This document shows positions 24,065-32,448 of a DNA stretch of 64,000 nt, one piece after another; position 1 is the stretch's first letter; every line of letters begins with the position of its first letter. The DNA comes from 3-1-20CM-4-69-9 sp963833655. Lineage in GTDB: Bacteria; Actinomycetota; Thermoleophilia; Gaiellales; Gaiellaceae. The notes under the pieces were generated by a model. It saw only the letters and a list, made by a program, of their open reading frames with translations, did not search any database and was not told the origin of the DNA. The translations under genes and the position numbers were made by a program. The stretch spans positions 372,001-436,000 of the forward strand of contig CAWHYL010000004.1 of the NCBI GenBank assembly GCA_963833655.1, given 5' to 3'.

Positions 24065-25285
24065 ATGCGGCGCTCGTCCTACATGTTCTTCGGCGTTGCC
24101 TACGCGGTACCGCTGCGCCCGCGGTTGCCGGCGGACAGTTGGGACTATGCCGGCGCTTGCAGCTGTAGCCCCGCGTTTCAGGCCGCCGTGTTCGATAAGC
24201 GGACGGCGAAGACGATCAGGAAGACATTTCCGACACTTGCGGCGGCAGAGGGTTGGCGTGCCGACGCTCGCCAGTCGGTGCGCAAAGGCATACTTACGGC
24301 GCCGACACGGCAGACGGTCGCTGAGGCTTTCGACGCGATGCTCGAAGGCATGCACAACGGCTCGATCCGCAACCGCAACCGGAGGACGTTCAAGCCGAGC
24401 GCTCGTCGATCGTATTCCACCGTGATCGAGTCGCATCTTCGCGACCGCTTCGGTGCGTACAAGCTGGGCGACCTCCACCGCAACGACGTGCAGGACTACG
24501 CCGAGGAGCTCCTTGCCGAGGGCCTCGACCCAAGCACCGTCCGCAACATCATCATGCCGCCGCGAGTCGTCTATCGGATCGCGATTCGACGCGGTGCGGT
24601 CGCCGTGAACCCAACCCATGACCTCGAACTTCCGGCGGTCGAGGGCACGCGTGATCGCGTCGCATCCCCGGCCGAAGCGGAGTCACTTCTTAAGGCGCTT
24701 CCCGAGCCAGACCGCGCCCTTTGGGCGACGGCGTTCTACGCCGGCTTGCGCAACGGCGAGTTGCGCGCGCTGCGCGTCGAGGACGTTGACCTTCAGACGG
24801 GAACCTTGCGTGTCGAGCGATCGTGGGATGACGTTGAGGGTCCGGTTGCTCCCAAGAGCGCTGCTGGCACGCGCGTCATCCCAATCTGTGTGCACCTGCG
24901 CGTATACCTCAAGCCTCACATTCGCGGGCGCGCTGGGCTCGTGTTCGGCCACACCCCGACGCGCTCTTACAACTACAAGAACACTGTCAATCGCGCTAAC
25001 AAGGCGTGGGTGGCGGCTGTCATCGGCGCGTTCTTCTGCGGTACGAGCGCCTGCATTGAGCGGATCACGCTGCACGAGGCGCGGCACTCGTTCCGGACGT
25101 TCCTCGACTATGCCGGCGTCAGCGAGGCGCGCTGCGATCGCTACCTCGGCCACGCGAGCCACTCCGTTGGCAGGCGCTACACGCACGCCCTCATGGATCA
25201 CCTCGCGGACGACGCTGCGGCACTCGATGCGTACCTCGGCGGTGCATCCTCGGGCAGGGTCGTTCCACTTGCCGCGGCCGGCTAG
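24065..25285 (+). CDS. Tyrosine recombinase (island integrase)
   Basis: 406 residues from the ATG at 24065; upstream codons in frame overlap repeat R8 and are unlikely to be translated. An N-terminal arm-binding/core-binding region spans about residues 1-190 (QTVAEAFDAMLEGMHNGSIR; SYSTVIESHLRDRFGAYKLG). The catalytic domain has all expected residues: Arg in YAGLRNGELRALRVEDVD, HEARHSF (HxxR), LGHAS, and the nucleophile Tyr in GRRYTHALMDHL. It should catalyse integration and excision at tRNA-Trp, whose 3' end lies 220 bp downstream. No excisionase gene was identified. Confidence 0.95.
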   Translation: MRRSSYMFFGVAYAVPLRPRLPADSWDYAGACSCSPAFQAAVFDKRTAKTIRKTFPTLAAAEGWRADARQSVRKGILTAPTRQTVAEAFDAMLEGMHNGSIRNRNRRTFKPSARRSYSTVIESHLRDRFGAYKLGDLHRNDVQDYAEELLAEGLDPSTVRNIIMPPRVVYRIAIRRGAVAVNPTHDLELPAVEGTRDRVASPAEAESLLKALPEPDRALWATAFYAGLRNGELRALRVEDVDLQTGTLRVERSWDDVEGPVAPKSAAGTRVIPICVHLRVYLKPHIRGRAGLVFGHTPTRSYNYKNTVNRANKAWVAAVIGAFFCGTSACIERITLHEARHSFRTFLDYAGVSEARCDRYLGHASHSVGRRYTHALMDHLADDAAALDAYLGGASSGRVVPLAAAG

Positions 25286-25310
25286 GGAAGAAGCCCCACT
25301 TCGAACCACA

Positions 25311-25337
25311 GGCAGCTCCTTCGGGAGCTGCCGTTGT
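25311..25337 (+). terminator. Intrinsic terminator of the integrase gene
   Basis: GGCAGCTCC (25311-25319), TTCG tetraloop, GGAGCTGCC (25324-25332), then GTTGTTTG. 25 bp after the integrase stop. Confidence 0.85.
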
Positions 25338-25354
25338 TTGCGTGCGCAAGGACC

Positions 25355-25374
25355 GCGCGAGAGTGCGCGAGAGT
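25355..25374 (-). repeat. Inverted tandem iteron pair between integrase and tRNA-Trp
   Basis: GCGCGAGAGT twice in tandem (25355-25364, 25365-25374). Read on the minus strand these are ACTCTCGCGC units, the iteron of the R-family repeats, here with 10-bp rather than 11-bp spacing. They lie about 160 bp from the att core, the position expected of arm-type integrase sites. Confidence 0.8.
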
Positions 25375-25500
25375 CGGTATCGCGCGGACGCGGTTTCGAG
25401 CGGTGCAGAGCGGTCGAAGTCGTTCCACCTCGAACGCCGAACACGCGTTCCAAAGTCGCTGCTCAGAGGATCATTCCCGCGCTGCAAACGGGCTCGGTGG

Positions 25501-25577
<77 letters not shown>

Positions 25578-25617
25578 GAGTTCAAGCGAGGATTGTAGCC
25601 GTGAGGCTTTCCGTCTC

Positions 25618-25794
25618 TTGAAGCAGCGCCGCGCACTGGGAGCGCTGTTCCTGCTGCTCGCGCTCCTCATGGCCGGCATCGCCTTCGCCGCCGTCGACGG
25701 CGCGAACAGCGTCGGCGCGGCCTGGATCATCGCGCTCGCGGCCGCAGCCCTCGCGGTCTGGCTGGCCTCCCTGGCGTTCCGAGCGCTGAAATAA
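25618..25794 (+). CDS. Small two-helix membrane protein
   Basis: 58 residues from a TTG start: KQRRALGALFLLLALLMAGI and AFAAVDGANSVGAAWIIALA followed by more hydrophobic residues and FRALK. Two predicted membrane segments (about residues 6-24 and 30-53). Neither start nor function is certain; the hydrophobic pattern and clean stop support coding. Confidence 0.55.
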   Translation: MKQRRALGALFLLLALLMAGIAFAAVDGANSVGAAWIIALAAAALAVWLASLAFRALK

Positions 25795-25862
25795 GCGCCG
25801 AGCCGGCGGCGCCGACTCCGCGGCGGCCAGGTAGAGCCGGGTTACCGCGTATCCTCTCGGCC

Positions 25863-26654
25863 GTGGCTGAGGCCGAGGACACGCAGTCCCTCTGGCGCGA
25901 GTTTCGCGTCAACAAGGACGACAAGGCACTTCGCGACCGGCTGATCCTCACGTACGCGCCGCTCGTGAAGTACGTGGCCGGGCGGCTCGGGTCGGGCCTC
26001 CCTGCGCACGTCGACGAGGGCGACCTCGTCTCCTACGGGCTGCTCGGCCTGATCGGGGCGATCGAACGCTACGACCCGGAGCGCGACGTGAAGTTCGAGA
26101 CCTACGCGATCGCGCGGATCAAGGGCTCGATCATCGACGAGCTGCGCGCGATGGACTGGGTTCCGCGCTCCGTCCGCGCCCGCGCGCGCGACATCGAGCG
26201 CGCGATCGCGGAGCTCGAGCGCAAGCTCCATCGCGCACCGACCGACGAGGAGATCTCCGAGAAGCTCGGCATCTCGCAGGACGAGCTCGAGGAATCCCTC
26301 ACCGACATCTCACGCAGCTCGATCGCCGCGCTCGACGAGCTGTGGACGGTCTCGAGCGGCGGCGGCGACCAGGTCGCCCTGATCGACACGATCGAGGACA
26401 CGGACGCGCCCGACCCGCAGGGGTCGCTCTCGCAGACGGAGATGAAGGAGGCGATCGGCGAGGCGATCGCCCGCCTGCCGGAGCGCGAGAAGCTCGTGGT
26501 CACGCTCTACTACTACGAGGAGCTCACGCTCCGCGAGATCGGCGAGGTGCTGGGCGTGACCGAGTCGCGCGTCTCGCAGCTCCACACCAAGGCGATCCTG
26601 CGTCTCAAGGCCCGCCTCTCCGGCTCGGCCACCCGCGCCTCGCTCGAGCACTAG
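25863..26654 (+). CDS. FliA/WhiG-family sigma factor
   Basis: 263 residues with a GTG start. Region 2: LVKYVAGRLGSGLPAHVDEG, DLVSYGLLGLIGAIERYDPE, FETYAIARIKGSIIDELRAM. Region 3: DIERAIAELERKLHRAPTDE. Region 4: LPEREKLVVTLYYYEELTLR, EIGEVLGVTESRVSQLHTKA. The length and the DW-VPRSVR motif match the WhiG/FliA (group 3) family, which controls motility or differentiation regulons. No flagellar genes lie nearby. First chromosomal operon to the right of the island; the EF-G-like gene follows after 42 bp. Confidence 0.93.
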   Translation: MAEAEDTQSLWREFRVNKDDKALRDRLILTYAPLVKYVAGRLGSGLPAHVDEGDLVSYGLLGLIGAIERYDPERDVKFETYAIARIKGSIIDELRAMDWVPRSVRARARDIERAIAELERKLHRAPTDEEISEKLGISQDELEESLTDISRSSIAALDELWTVSSGGGDQVALIDTIEDTDAPDPQGSLSQTEMKEAIGEAIARLPEREKLVVTLYYYEELTLREIGEVLGVTESRVSQLHTKAILRLKARLSGSATRASLEH

Positions 26655-26696
26655 CATTCCTCTCAAATTCCGCGTCCTGAGGAGGGGCTAGAGCGC

Positions 26697-28745
26697 ATGG
26701 CAGTAGAGCCGGGCAAGATCCGCAACGTCGCCGTCGTCGGACACCGCGGGACGGGAAAGACCTCGCTCGTCGAGGCGCTGCTGTTCCAGGCGGGCGCGAC
26801 GAACAGGCTCGGGACAGTCGAGTCGGGCTCGACGGTCGGCGACTGGGACGACGACGAGCAGCGGCGCCAGATGTCCCTTTCGGCGTCGATCTGCCACCTC
26901 GAGTGGCAGGGACGCAAGATCAACCTGATCGACACGCCCGGCGACGCCGGTTTCCAGGGCGACGCGATCGCGGCGCTCCGCGTCGTCGAGGGCGCGCTGT
27001 TCGTCGTCAGCGCGGTGATGGGCGTGGAGGTGCAGACGTCGCGCCACTGGGCGCGCGCCGACGACGGTCAGCTCTCGCGGGTCGTGTTCGTCAACATGCT
27101 CGACCGCGAGCGCGCCGATTTCTTCCGAGTCCTCGACGCGCTGCGCGCACAGCTCTCGGACAAGTGCGTCGCCGTGCACATCCCGATCGGCGCCGAGCAC
27201 GAGCTGAAGGGCATCGTCGACTTGCTGCACATGCAGGCGTACATGGATCCCGGCGGCGGCCGCGAAGCTGGGCCGACGGCGATACCCGCCGACGTGCAGG
27301 CGCAGGTGGACGAGTACCGCGAAAAGCTCCTCGACGCCGTTGTCGAGACGGATGAAGGCCTGATGGAGCGCTACCTCGACGGGCAGGAGCTCGGCGCGGA
27401 GGAAGTCGCAAAGGCGCTCAAGGACGCGGTCACGCGCGGCGAGGTCTTTCCCGTCGCGTGCGGCGTCGCCTCGAAGAACCTCGGCACGACGGCGCTGCTC
27501 GACCTGCTCGTCGAAGGCGTCCCGTCGCCGGCCCGCAAGGGCGCGCCGATCAGTGTCGACGGCGCCGGCACCGCCGCCTTCGTGTTCAAGACGATCGCCG
27601 ATCCGTTCGCCGGGCGCATCAACGTCTTCCGCGTCCTCAACGGGACGCTCAAGGGCGACGCGAACGTCGTCAACGGACGCTTGCATTCGAAGGAGCGGCT
27701 CGGGCAGCTGCTGGAGTTGCAAGGCAAGGAGCACGCGCACGTCGCGGAGCTCGGCGAGGGCGACATCGGCGCCGTCGCGAAGCTGAAGGAGACGCAGACC
27801 GGCGACGTCCTGCTCGACGCGGAGCGCGACGTCGAGCTGCCGCAGATCGGTTTCCCCGAGCCGGTCATGAGCTTCGCGATCACGCCGAAGTCGAAGGGCG
27901 ACGAGGAGAAGATGGCCGCCGGCCTCCGCCGCCTCGGCGAGGAGGACCCGACGATCCAGATGCACCGCGATCCGCAGACGGGCGAGCAGCTGCTCACCGG
28001 GCTGTCGCAGATGCACGTCGAGGTCGCGGTCGAGCGCCTGAAGAACAGGTTCAACGTCGAGGTCGACCTGCATCAGCCCCGCGTGCCGTACCTCGAGACG
28101 ATCCGCAAGGAGTCGCGGGCACAGGGTCGGTACAAGAAGCAGACGGGCGGCCGCGGCCAGTTCGGCGACTGCGTGATCGTGCTCGAGCCGCTCGACGGGC
28201 ACCAGGGCTACGAGTTCGTCGACAAGATCGTCGGCGGCGTCATCCCGCAGGGCTTCCGCCCCGCCGTCGACAAGGGCATCCAGGAGGCGATGCTTCACGG
28301 CGAGCTCGCGGGCGCGCCCGTGCAGGGCGTGCGCGTCCGGCTCGTCGACGGCTCGTACCACACGGTCGACTCGTCGGAGATGGCGTTCAAGATCGCCGGC
28401 TCGATGGCGTTCAAGTCGGCCTACGAGAAGGCGGATCCGGTCCTGCTCGAGCCGATCATGGAGCTGGAGGTGACGACACCGGACGAAGCGGTCGGGGCGG
28501 TCAACGGCGACCTCAACTCGCGCCGCGGCCGGCTGCAGGGGATGGAGCCGCGCGGCGGCATGACGACCATCAAGGCCGAGGTGCCGATGGCTGAGATCCT
28601 CACGTATAACCAGGCGCTGACGTCGATGACCGGCGGCCGCGGCGACTACCACATGCACTTCCTGCGCTACGAGGAAGTGCCGTCGCACATCGCGCAGAAA
28701 GTCATCGACGAGGCGAAGAGGGAGAAGGAGGAAGTCAAGGCCTGA
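26697..28745 (+). CDS. Elongation factor G-like GTPase (EF-G2 type)
   Basis: 682 residues, ATG preceded by GAGGAGGGG. The G1 motif is GHRGTGKTSLVEALL rather than the AHIDAGKTT of canonical EF-G, and G3 is DTPGDAGFQGDAIAAL rather than DTPGHVDF; these mark the actinobacterial EF-G-like paralogue. Domains II to V follow (AFVFKTIADPFAGRINVFRV; LPQIGFPEPVMSFAITPKSK; GRGQFGDCVIVLEPL; NSRRGRLQGMEPRGGMTTI). It probably binds the ribosome; its exact role is not established. Confidence 0.92.
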   Translation: MAVEPGKIRNVAVVGHRGTGKTSLVEALLFQAGATNRLGTVESGSTVGDWDDDEQRRQMSLSASICHLEWQGRKINLIDTPGDAGFQGDAIAALRVVEGALFVVSAVMGVEVQTSRHWARADDGQLSRVVFVNMLDRERADFFRVLDALRAQLSDKCVAVHIPIGAEHELKGIVDLLHMQAYMDPGGGREAGPTAIPADVQAQVDEYREKLLDAVVETDEGLMERYLDGQELGAEEVAKALKDAVTRGEVFPVACGVASKNLGTTALLDLLVEGVPSPARKGAPISVDGAGTAAFVFKTIADPFAGRINVFRVLNGTLKGDANVVNGRLHSKERLGQLLELQGKEHAHVAELGEGDIGAVAKLKETQTGDVLLDAERDVELPQIGFPEPVMSFAITPKSKGDEEKMAAGLRRLGEEDPTIQMHRDPQTGEQLLTGLSQMHVEVAVERLKNRFNVEVDLHQPRVPYLETIRKESRAQGRYKKQTGGRGQFGDCVIVLEPLDGHQGYEFVDKIVGGVIPQGFRPAVDKGIQEAMLHGELAGAPVQGVRVRLVDGSYHTVDSSEMAFKIAGSMAFKSAYEKADPVLLEPIMELEVTTPDEAVGAVNGDLNSRRGRLQGMEPRGGMTTIKAEVPMAEILTYNQALTSMTGGRGDYHMHFLRYEEVPSHIAQKVIDEAKREKEEVKA

Positions 28746-28774
28746 CCGGGGAGAGGCTGCCGCCTGCCGCAGAT

Positions 28775-30757
28775 CTAGCCGCAGCCCGGCCGGGCCTGGA
28801 ATACCGTCCCGCGCTCCGTCTGCAGCCGCGCAACCCAGCAGGACCCATCGATCTCCGCTGCGCGTTGAGCGTTCGCGAGCAGCCACCCGGCGGCCGTGGT
28901 GCGCGCCGACGATCCGTCCGGAACGAGGACGATCCGGCGGCCGAGATGCGGCCCGAACGCCGGGAACCCGAAGTCGTTCGGGCCGAATGCGAGGGCGAGG
29001 TGCGCGTGCGCCGGCACCTGCTCGTCGAGGTAGCGCCACAGCGGCGCCAGCGGCGGGTCGTGCGTCGACTGAACCTCCCAGCGCGCCATCTGCCACACAG
29101 ACCTTTCGTCAGCTGCCGCGATCAGCCGCATACCGGACGGCTTCTCGACGTAGTGGACGAGCGAGAGCCCCGCCGTCACCGTGGCGATGACGACGAGCGC
29201 CCACGCCAGCGGCCGGACGTCGAGGACAAGGCCCCACAGGGCGGCGGACAGCGCGAGCGGAAAGACGAAGAACCGTCCCTGCCACGGGTGATACGTCAGC
29301 GTCACTGCGACGAGCACGAGCCACGCCGCGGGCGCGTATGCCGCCACGAGCCCACCGGTCGAGAGCGCATGCCGGCGAAAACGGCGTGTCGCGAGGACGA
29401 TCGTGCCGACCACCAACAGCAGCCCGGCGGGGCCGTACCATGACGCCGTGTCGCTCGCGATCGTCGGCGACGCGGTCACGGGATCGCCGATCGCGAGGTA
29501 GCCCGGGGGCTTGCCCAGCGCGTCGTAGAGGTGGAGCAGCCCGGAGCGGCCGGCGTGGGCGAGCGGGAGGAGCACGAGGACTCCGGCGATGAGCGCTCCG
29601 ACAGCGACCGCGTCGCGCAGCCGCGAGCCGGCGATGACGAAGGCGGCGGCGACGGCGAGCGCCGCGATGACGTAGACGAGAATGTCCCTGCCACGCGCGC
29701 CCGACAGGTCGAGCGTGTCGACCGCGTCGCCGAACAAGGTGATGAGGTTCGGCTTCGGATCGAGAGGCGCTGTCAGCTTTCCGGTTCCCGACTGGTCGCC
29801 GAGAAAGTGCCCGGTCGCATGGGCGTTGACGGCGTACCAGTAGGAGCCCGCGATCGCGCCGGCGGCGAGTGCGATCACCCGCCGACGCACGGCGGCGCGC
29901 GGAGCGGACACCACGGCGAGCGCGAGCAACACGACGAGCCCGTAGGCGGCGGTGAACTTCGCGCCGACGGCAAGAGCGGTCGCGACGGCCGCGACGACGA
30001 GCTCTCCGTTGGTTTCGCCGACGACGGAGACGGCTGCCGCAACCAGGAACGACGCGACGACCACGTCGTTCTTCGAGCCGGATGACTGCAGCAGGACGAT
30101 CGGCGCAAGGAGCAGCAGCAACGCGCCGAACAGCGCTTCCGACGTGTTGCGGCCGAGCCGTCGTGCAAGCGCGAACGTCCCCGCACCGCACGCAAGCAGC
30201 GCGAAGAACTGGACGAAGCCGGCCGCGCGCTCGTTCCGCGTCAGCGCGAGTGCGCTCGAGATCGCGATCTCGGCGTTCGGCGGGTTGAAGTTCAGCCGCT
30301 GGTCGTACGCGTGCGCGATGTAGCCGATGTGGTGTGCCTGCATCCAGAACGCCGCGCGCGCCAGGTGGTAGTTCAGTGGATCCCACCCGTTCGGCGGTGT
30401 GCCGACTACGAGCGCGAACACGTACGCCACCGCGACCGCCGCAACGGCCGCGAGCACGACGACGACAGTAGGCAAGGCGAACGTCGCGCGAGCACGCGCG
30501 GAACGCGGCGCACCGCGCAGGATCCACAGTGCGGCCGCGCCGAGTGCGGTGAGGACGAATGCCGCGAAGATGCCGCTGCGCGTGAACGCGTTGAACGCCG
30601 AGAGGAAGAGCGCGAGTGCGACGACTTCGGCGAACCCGATCGTGTAGGTCGCGACGGCAAGCTCTGCGCGTGCTCTGATCCCGAGTGAGAGCGCGGCGAG
30701 CAGCCCGGTGGAGGCGACGAGCACGAGGGCAGCGAACCCCAGGAGCGCCCCGGTCAC
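28775..30757 (-). CDS. Polytopic membrane glycosyltransferase-like protein (GT-C fold)
   Basis: 660 residues from a GTG at 30757. About a dozen predicted membrane helices are separated by short loops. The first large loop after helix 4 has GTPPNGWDPLNYHLARAAFW and YDQRLNFNPPNAEIA, the usual place of the acidic catalytic motif in GT-C (PMT/GT39-like) enzymes. A soluble C-terminal tail is present (SVWQMARWEVQSTHDPPLAP). It likely transfers sugar from a lipid-linked donor on the outer face. Convergent with the EF-G-like gene. Confidence 0.75.
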   Translation of the reverse strand: MTGALLGFAALVLVASTGLLAALSLGIRARAELAVATYTIGFAEVVALALFLSAFNAFTRSGIFAAFVLTALGAAALWILRGAPRSARARATFALPTVVVVLAAVAAVAVAYVFALVVGTPPNGWDPLNYHLARAAFWMQAHHIGYIAHAYDQRLNFNPPNAEIAISSALALTRNERAAGFVQFFALLACGAGTFALARRLGRNTSEALFGALLLLLAPIVLLQSSGSKNDVVVASFLVAAAVSVVGETNGELVVAAVATALAVGAKFTAAYGLVVLLALAVVSAPRAAVRRRVIALAAGAIAGSYWYAVNAHATGHFLGDQSGTGKLTAPLDPKPNLITLFGDAVDTLDLSGARGRDILVYVIAALAVAAAFVIAGSRLRDAVAVGALIAGVLVLLPLAHAGRSGLLHLYDALGKPPGYLAIGDPVTASPTIASDTASWYGPAGLLLVVGTIVLATRRFRRHALSTGGLVAAYAPAAWLVLVAVTLTYHPWQGRFFVFPLALSAALWGLVLDVRPLAWALVVIATVTAGLSLVHYVEKPSGMRLIAAADERSVWQMARWEVQSTHDPPLAPLWRYLDEQVPAHAHLALAFGPNDFGFPAFGPHLGRRIVLVPDGSSARTTAAGWLLANAQRAAEIDGSCWVARLQTERGTVFQARPGCG

Positions 30758-30780
30758 GACCCGGAGTTTCGCATCGGGGC

Positions 30781-30800
30781 CTGACCCCAATCGGGGTCAG
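30781..30800. terminator. Perfect hairpin between divergent-end operons
   Basis: CTGACCCC-AATC-GGGGTCAG, directly 3' of the PadR operon (minus strand) and just upstream of the membrane glycosyltransferase start. Probably the terminator of the PadR operon. Confidence 0.55.
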
Positions 30801-30815
30801 ACCCCAGCAGTCGGG

Positions 30816-31004
30816 TTAGATGCTCTGAGGCTCCGGCGTGCCGCCCGGCTGCTCGCCGGCGCGGAGCCGCGTGATCAGGTCGGAGACATCGGCGAGCTCC
30901 TGCTCGAGATCGCGTTGGTAGCTCTCGAGGCGCTCGAGGACGTTCTCCCGGTCGTACCATCGGCGGCCGAGGCCGCGATGGAAGCGTCTGCGTCCGTGGT
31001 GCAT
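30816..31004 (-). CDS. Small protein downstream of PadR (DUF5320-like)
   Basis: 62 residues: HHGRRRFHRGLGRRWYDREN followed by a coiled-coil helix LERLESYQRDLEQELADVSD and a Pro/Gly-rich tail. Its ATG lies 2 bp after the PadR stop, so the genes are translationally linked. The basic His/Arg N-terminus followed by a leucine-rich helix resembles small proteins often encoded with PadR regulators. Confidence 0.8.
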   Translation of the reverse strand: MHHGRRRFHRGLGRRWYDRENVLERLESYQRDLEQELADVSDLITRLRAGEQPGGTPEPQSI

Positions 31005-31006
31005 GG

Positions 31007-31357
31007 TCACCTCCCTTCGAAACGTTCGAGAAACGTGTCGATGCGATCGCGTGACCGGCGCAGCGCCGCGGCCCACTCGTCGAGCAGGCGCCGGCCCTCC
31101 GCCGTCAGCTCGTACGTGCGCTTGGCAGGGCCAGGCTCGCCCGCCTGCCAGCGCGAGGTCACGAGCTCGTCCTCCTCGAGCGCACGCAGGACGCGGTAGA
31201 GGTTGCCCATGTCGACGCGCGCTTCGCCCGTCAGGGCGGGCAGCGCCTCGAGCAGCTCGTAGCCGTGCGCCGGGCGCTCCCGAAGCAGGAGCAGCAGCGC
31301 CGGCTCGCTGAAGCGCTCGACGCGCGCGCGTACGCCCCAGTGTCCGGGCCGCACCAT
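31007..31357 (-). CDS. PadR-family transcriptional regulator
   Basis: 116 residues from the ATG at 31357. Winged HTH: FSEPALLLLLRERPAHGYEL, DMGNLYRVLRALEEDELVTS, RTYELTAEGRRLLDEW, plus a C-terminal dimerisation helix. A CATGT-N7-ACATG palindrome lies 50 bp upstream, consistent with autoregulation. Operon with the small coiled-coil protein gene. Confidence 0.92.
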   Translation of the reverse strand: MVRPGHWGVRARVERFSEPALLLLLRERPAHGYELLEALPALTGEARVDMGNLYRVLRALEEDELVTSRWQAGEPGPAKRTYELTAEGRRLLDEWAAALRRSRDRIDTFLERFEGR

Positions 31358-31406
31358 CCGGCGGCAGCGCGCTCCGCGACCTCCGCGCGGCCTCACGCCG
31401 CACCTA

Positions 31407-31423
31407 CATGTAAAACACACATG
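31407..31423. promoter_or_regulatory. PadR-type operator palindrome
   Basis: CATGT-AAAACAC-ACATG, matching the ATGT-N8/9-ACAT arrangement of known PadR boxes, in the gap between the padR-like gene (minus strand) and the gene at 31474 (plus strand). It could control both. Confidence 0.6.
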
Positions 31424-31473
31424 AAAGTGACCCTAGCAATTGCCGAGGAGGCTGAGTGGGCTAGGGTCCGCGT

Positions 31474-32091
31474 ATGCCGAGACAGCTGGCACGGCAGGCA
31501 GTTACGCGAACCTGCGCCGTGTGCGAGCGAACGCTCCTCACCGGCGAGCGGGCGGTGCGCTTCGCGCCGCACGGCGACGAGTTCGTCGACGTCTGTCCGT
31601 TGTGCGCCGACGTCGCGCTCGAGCACGGTTGGATCAAGGAAGGGAGCCCGACCACGCCGACGGTCCCGAACCAGCAGCGGAAGCGCCGCCGCGGCCTCGC
31701 GTCGCTGTTCGACCCGCGCCGCGATGCGGCAGACGAATCGGTCGTCGCGGAGCCGATCCTCCGCCGCCTTTCGCCGCGCGAGCAGCAGATGGTCGAGGCC
31801 GCGGACATCTTCAACAGCAGCGACTACCGTCGCACCGTCGGCGGCATCGCGAAGAGCCTCGGCTCCCCGCGTGCGAGCATCGTCCCCCTTTCCGGCGTCA
31901 CGGGCGAGCTCATCGTCACGGTCGCGTGGGACATCTCGTGGTACCAGTACCGCGTCACGCCGGACTCGGCGCAGCCCGTACGGCTCGCGGAGCGTGGGCA
32001 CGAGCTCGCCGACCTCGACGCGGGCTATCAACACTGGAACGCGCACATCGAGGACGGCGGCCGGCTCGTCCCCGAAATAGAGCGTCTCTAG
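31474..32091 (+). CDS. Conserved hypothetical protein with N-terminal zinc-ribbon
   Basis: 205 residues with an ATG start. A four-Cys site CxxC-x23-CxxC is formed by RTCAVCERTLL and DVCPLCADVALEHGW (about residues 12-48). A charged linker follows, then LSPREQQMVEAADIFNSSDY RRTVGG, and a C-terminal beta-rich domain (ELIVTVAWDISWYQYRV). A zinc-binding regulatory role is possible; no family name recognised. Confidence 0.8.
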   Translation: MPRQLARQAVTRTCAVCERTLLTGERAVRFAPHGDEFVDVCPLCADVALEHGWIKEGSPTTPTVPNQQRKRRRGLASLFDPRRDAADESVVAEPILRRLSPREQQMVEAADIFNSSDYRRTVGGIAKSLGSPRASIVPLSGVTGELIVTVAWDISWYQYRVTPDSAQPVRLAERGHELADLDAGYQHWNAHIEDGGRLVPEIERL

Positions 32092-32162
32092 GGCCGACCC
32101 AAATGGGGTGTTGAGACGGCAGGCGTCTGGCGTCGACACGCGACCCTCCTACAATCAGAAGC

Positions 32163-32396
32163 GTGATCTATTGCGTGATCCCGCCGGAGCTCGCCGACGA
32201 GCTGTACGACAAGATGGTCGACTACTACAAGGACAACCCGAACGTCAGCGTGATCGTCGACCGGCGCAAGGGGCCGGACCGGCGGAACCGCAAGGGGAGC
32301 GGGGACGACGGGGCGCGCGACCAGCGCACGATCCGCGACCGGCGGCGGGCTCGCGTGACCGGCACGTTTCCGGAGACCGACGCTCCCGCCGACTAG
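32163..32396 (+). CDS. Small conserved hypothetical protein
   Basis: 77 residues with a GTG start: YCVIPPELADELYDKMVDYY, NPNVSVIVDRRKGPDRRNRK and a charged tail. The pattern VIPxEL...YYxDNPNVxVIVDRR(K)GxDRR recurs in actinobacterial small proteins of unknown role. Confidence 0.75.
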   Translation: MIYCVIPPELADELYDKMVDYYKDNPNVSVIVDRRKGPDRRNRKGSGDDGARDQRTIRDRRRARVTGTFPETDAPAD

Positions 32397-32448
32397 CGCG
32401 CGCCGCATGGCGAACCGGATCGTGTCGGCTTAACTACACTCGTTCCTC

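Noticed and set aside
26688..29096. 802-residue open frame antisense to the EF-G-like gene
   Set aside because: Shadow of GC-rich codon use on the opposite strand; no domain, and the + strand encodes a clear EF-G-like protein throughout.
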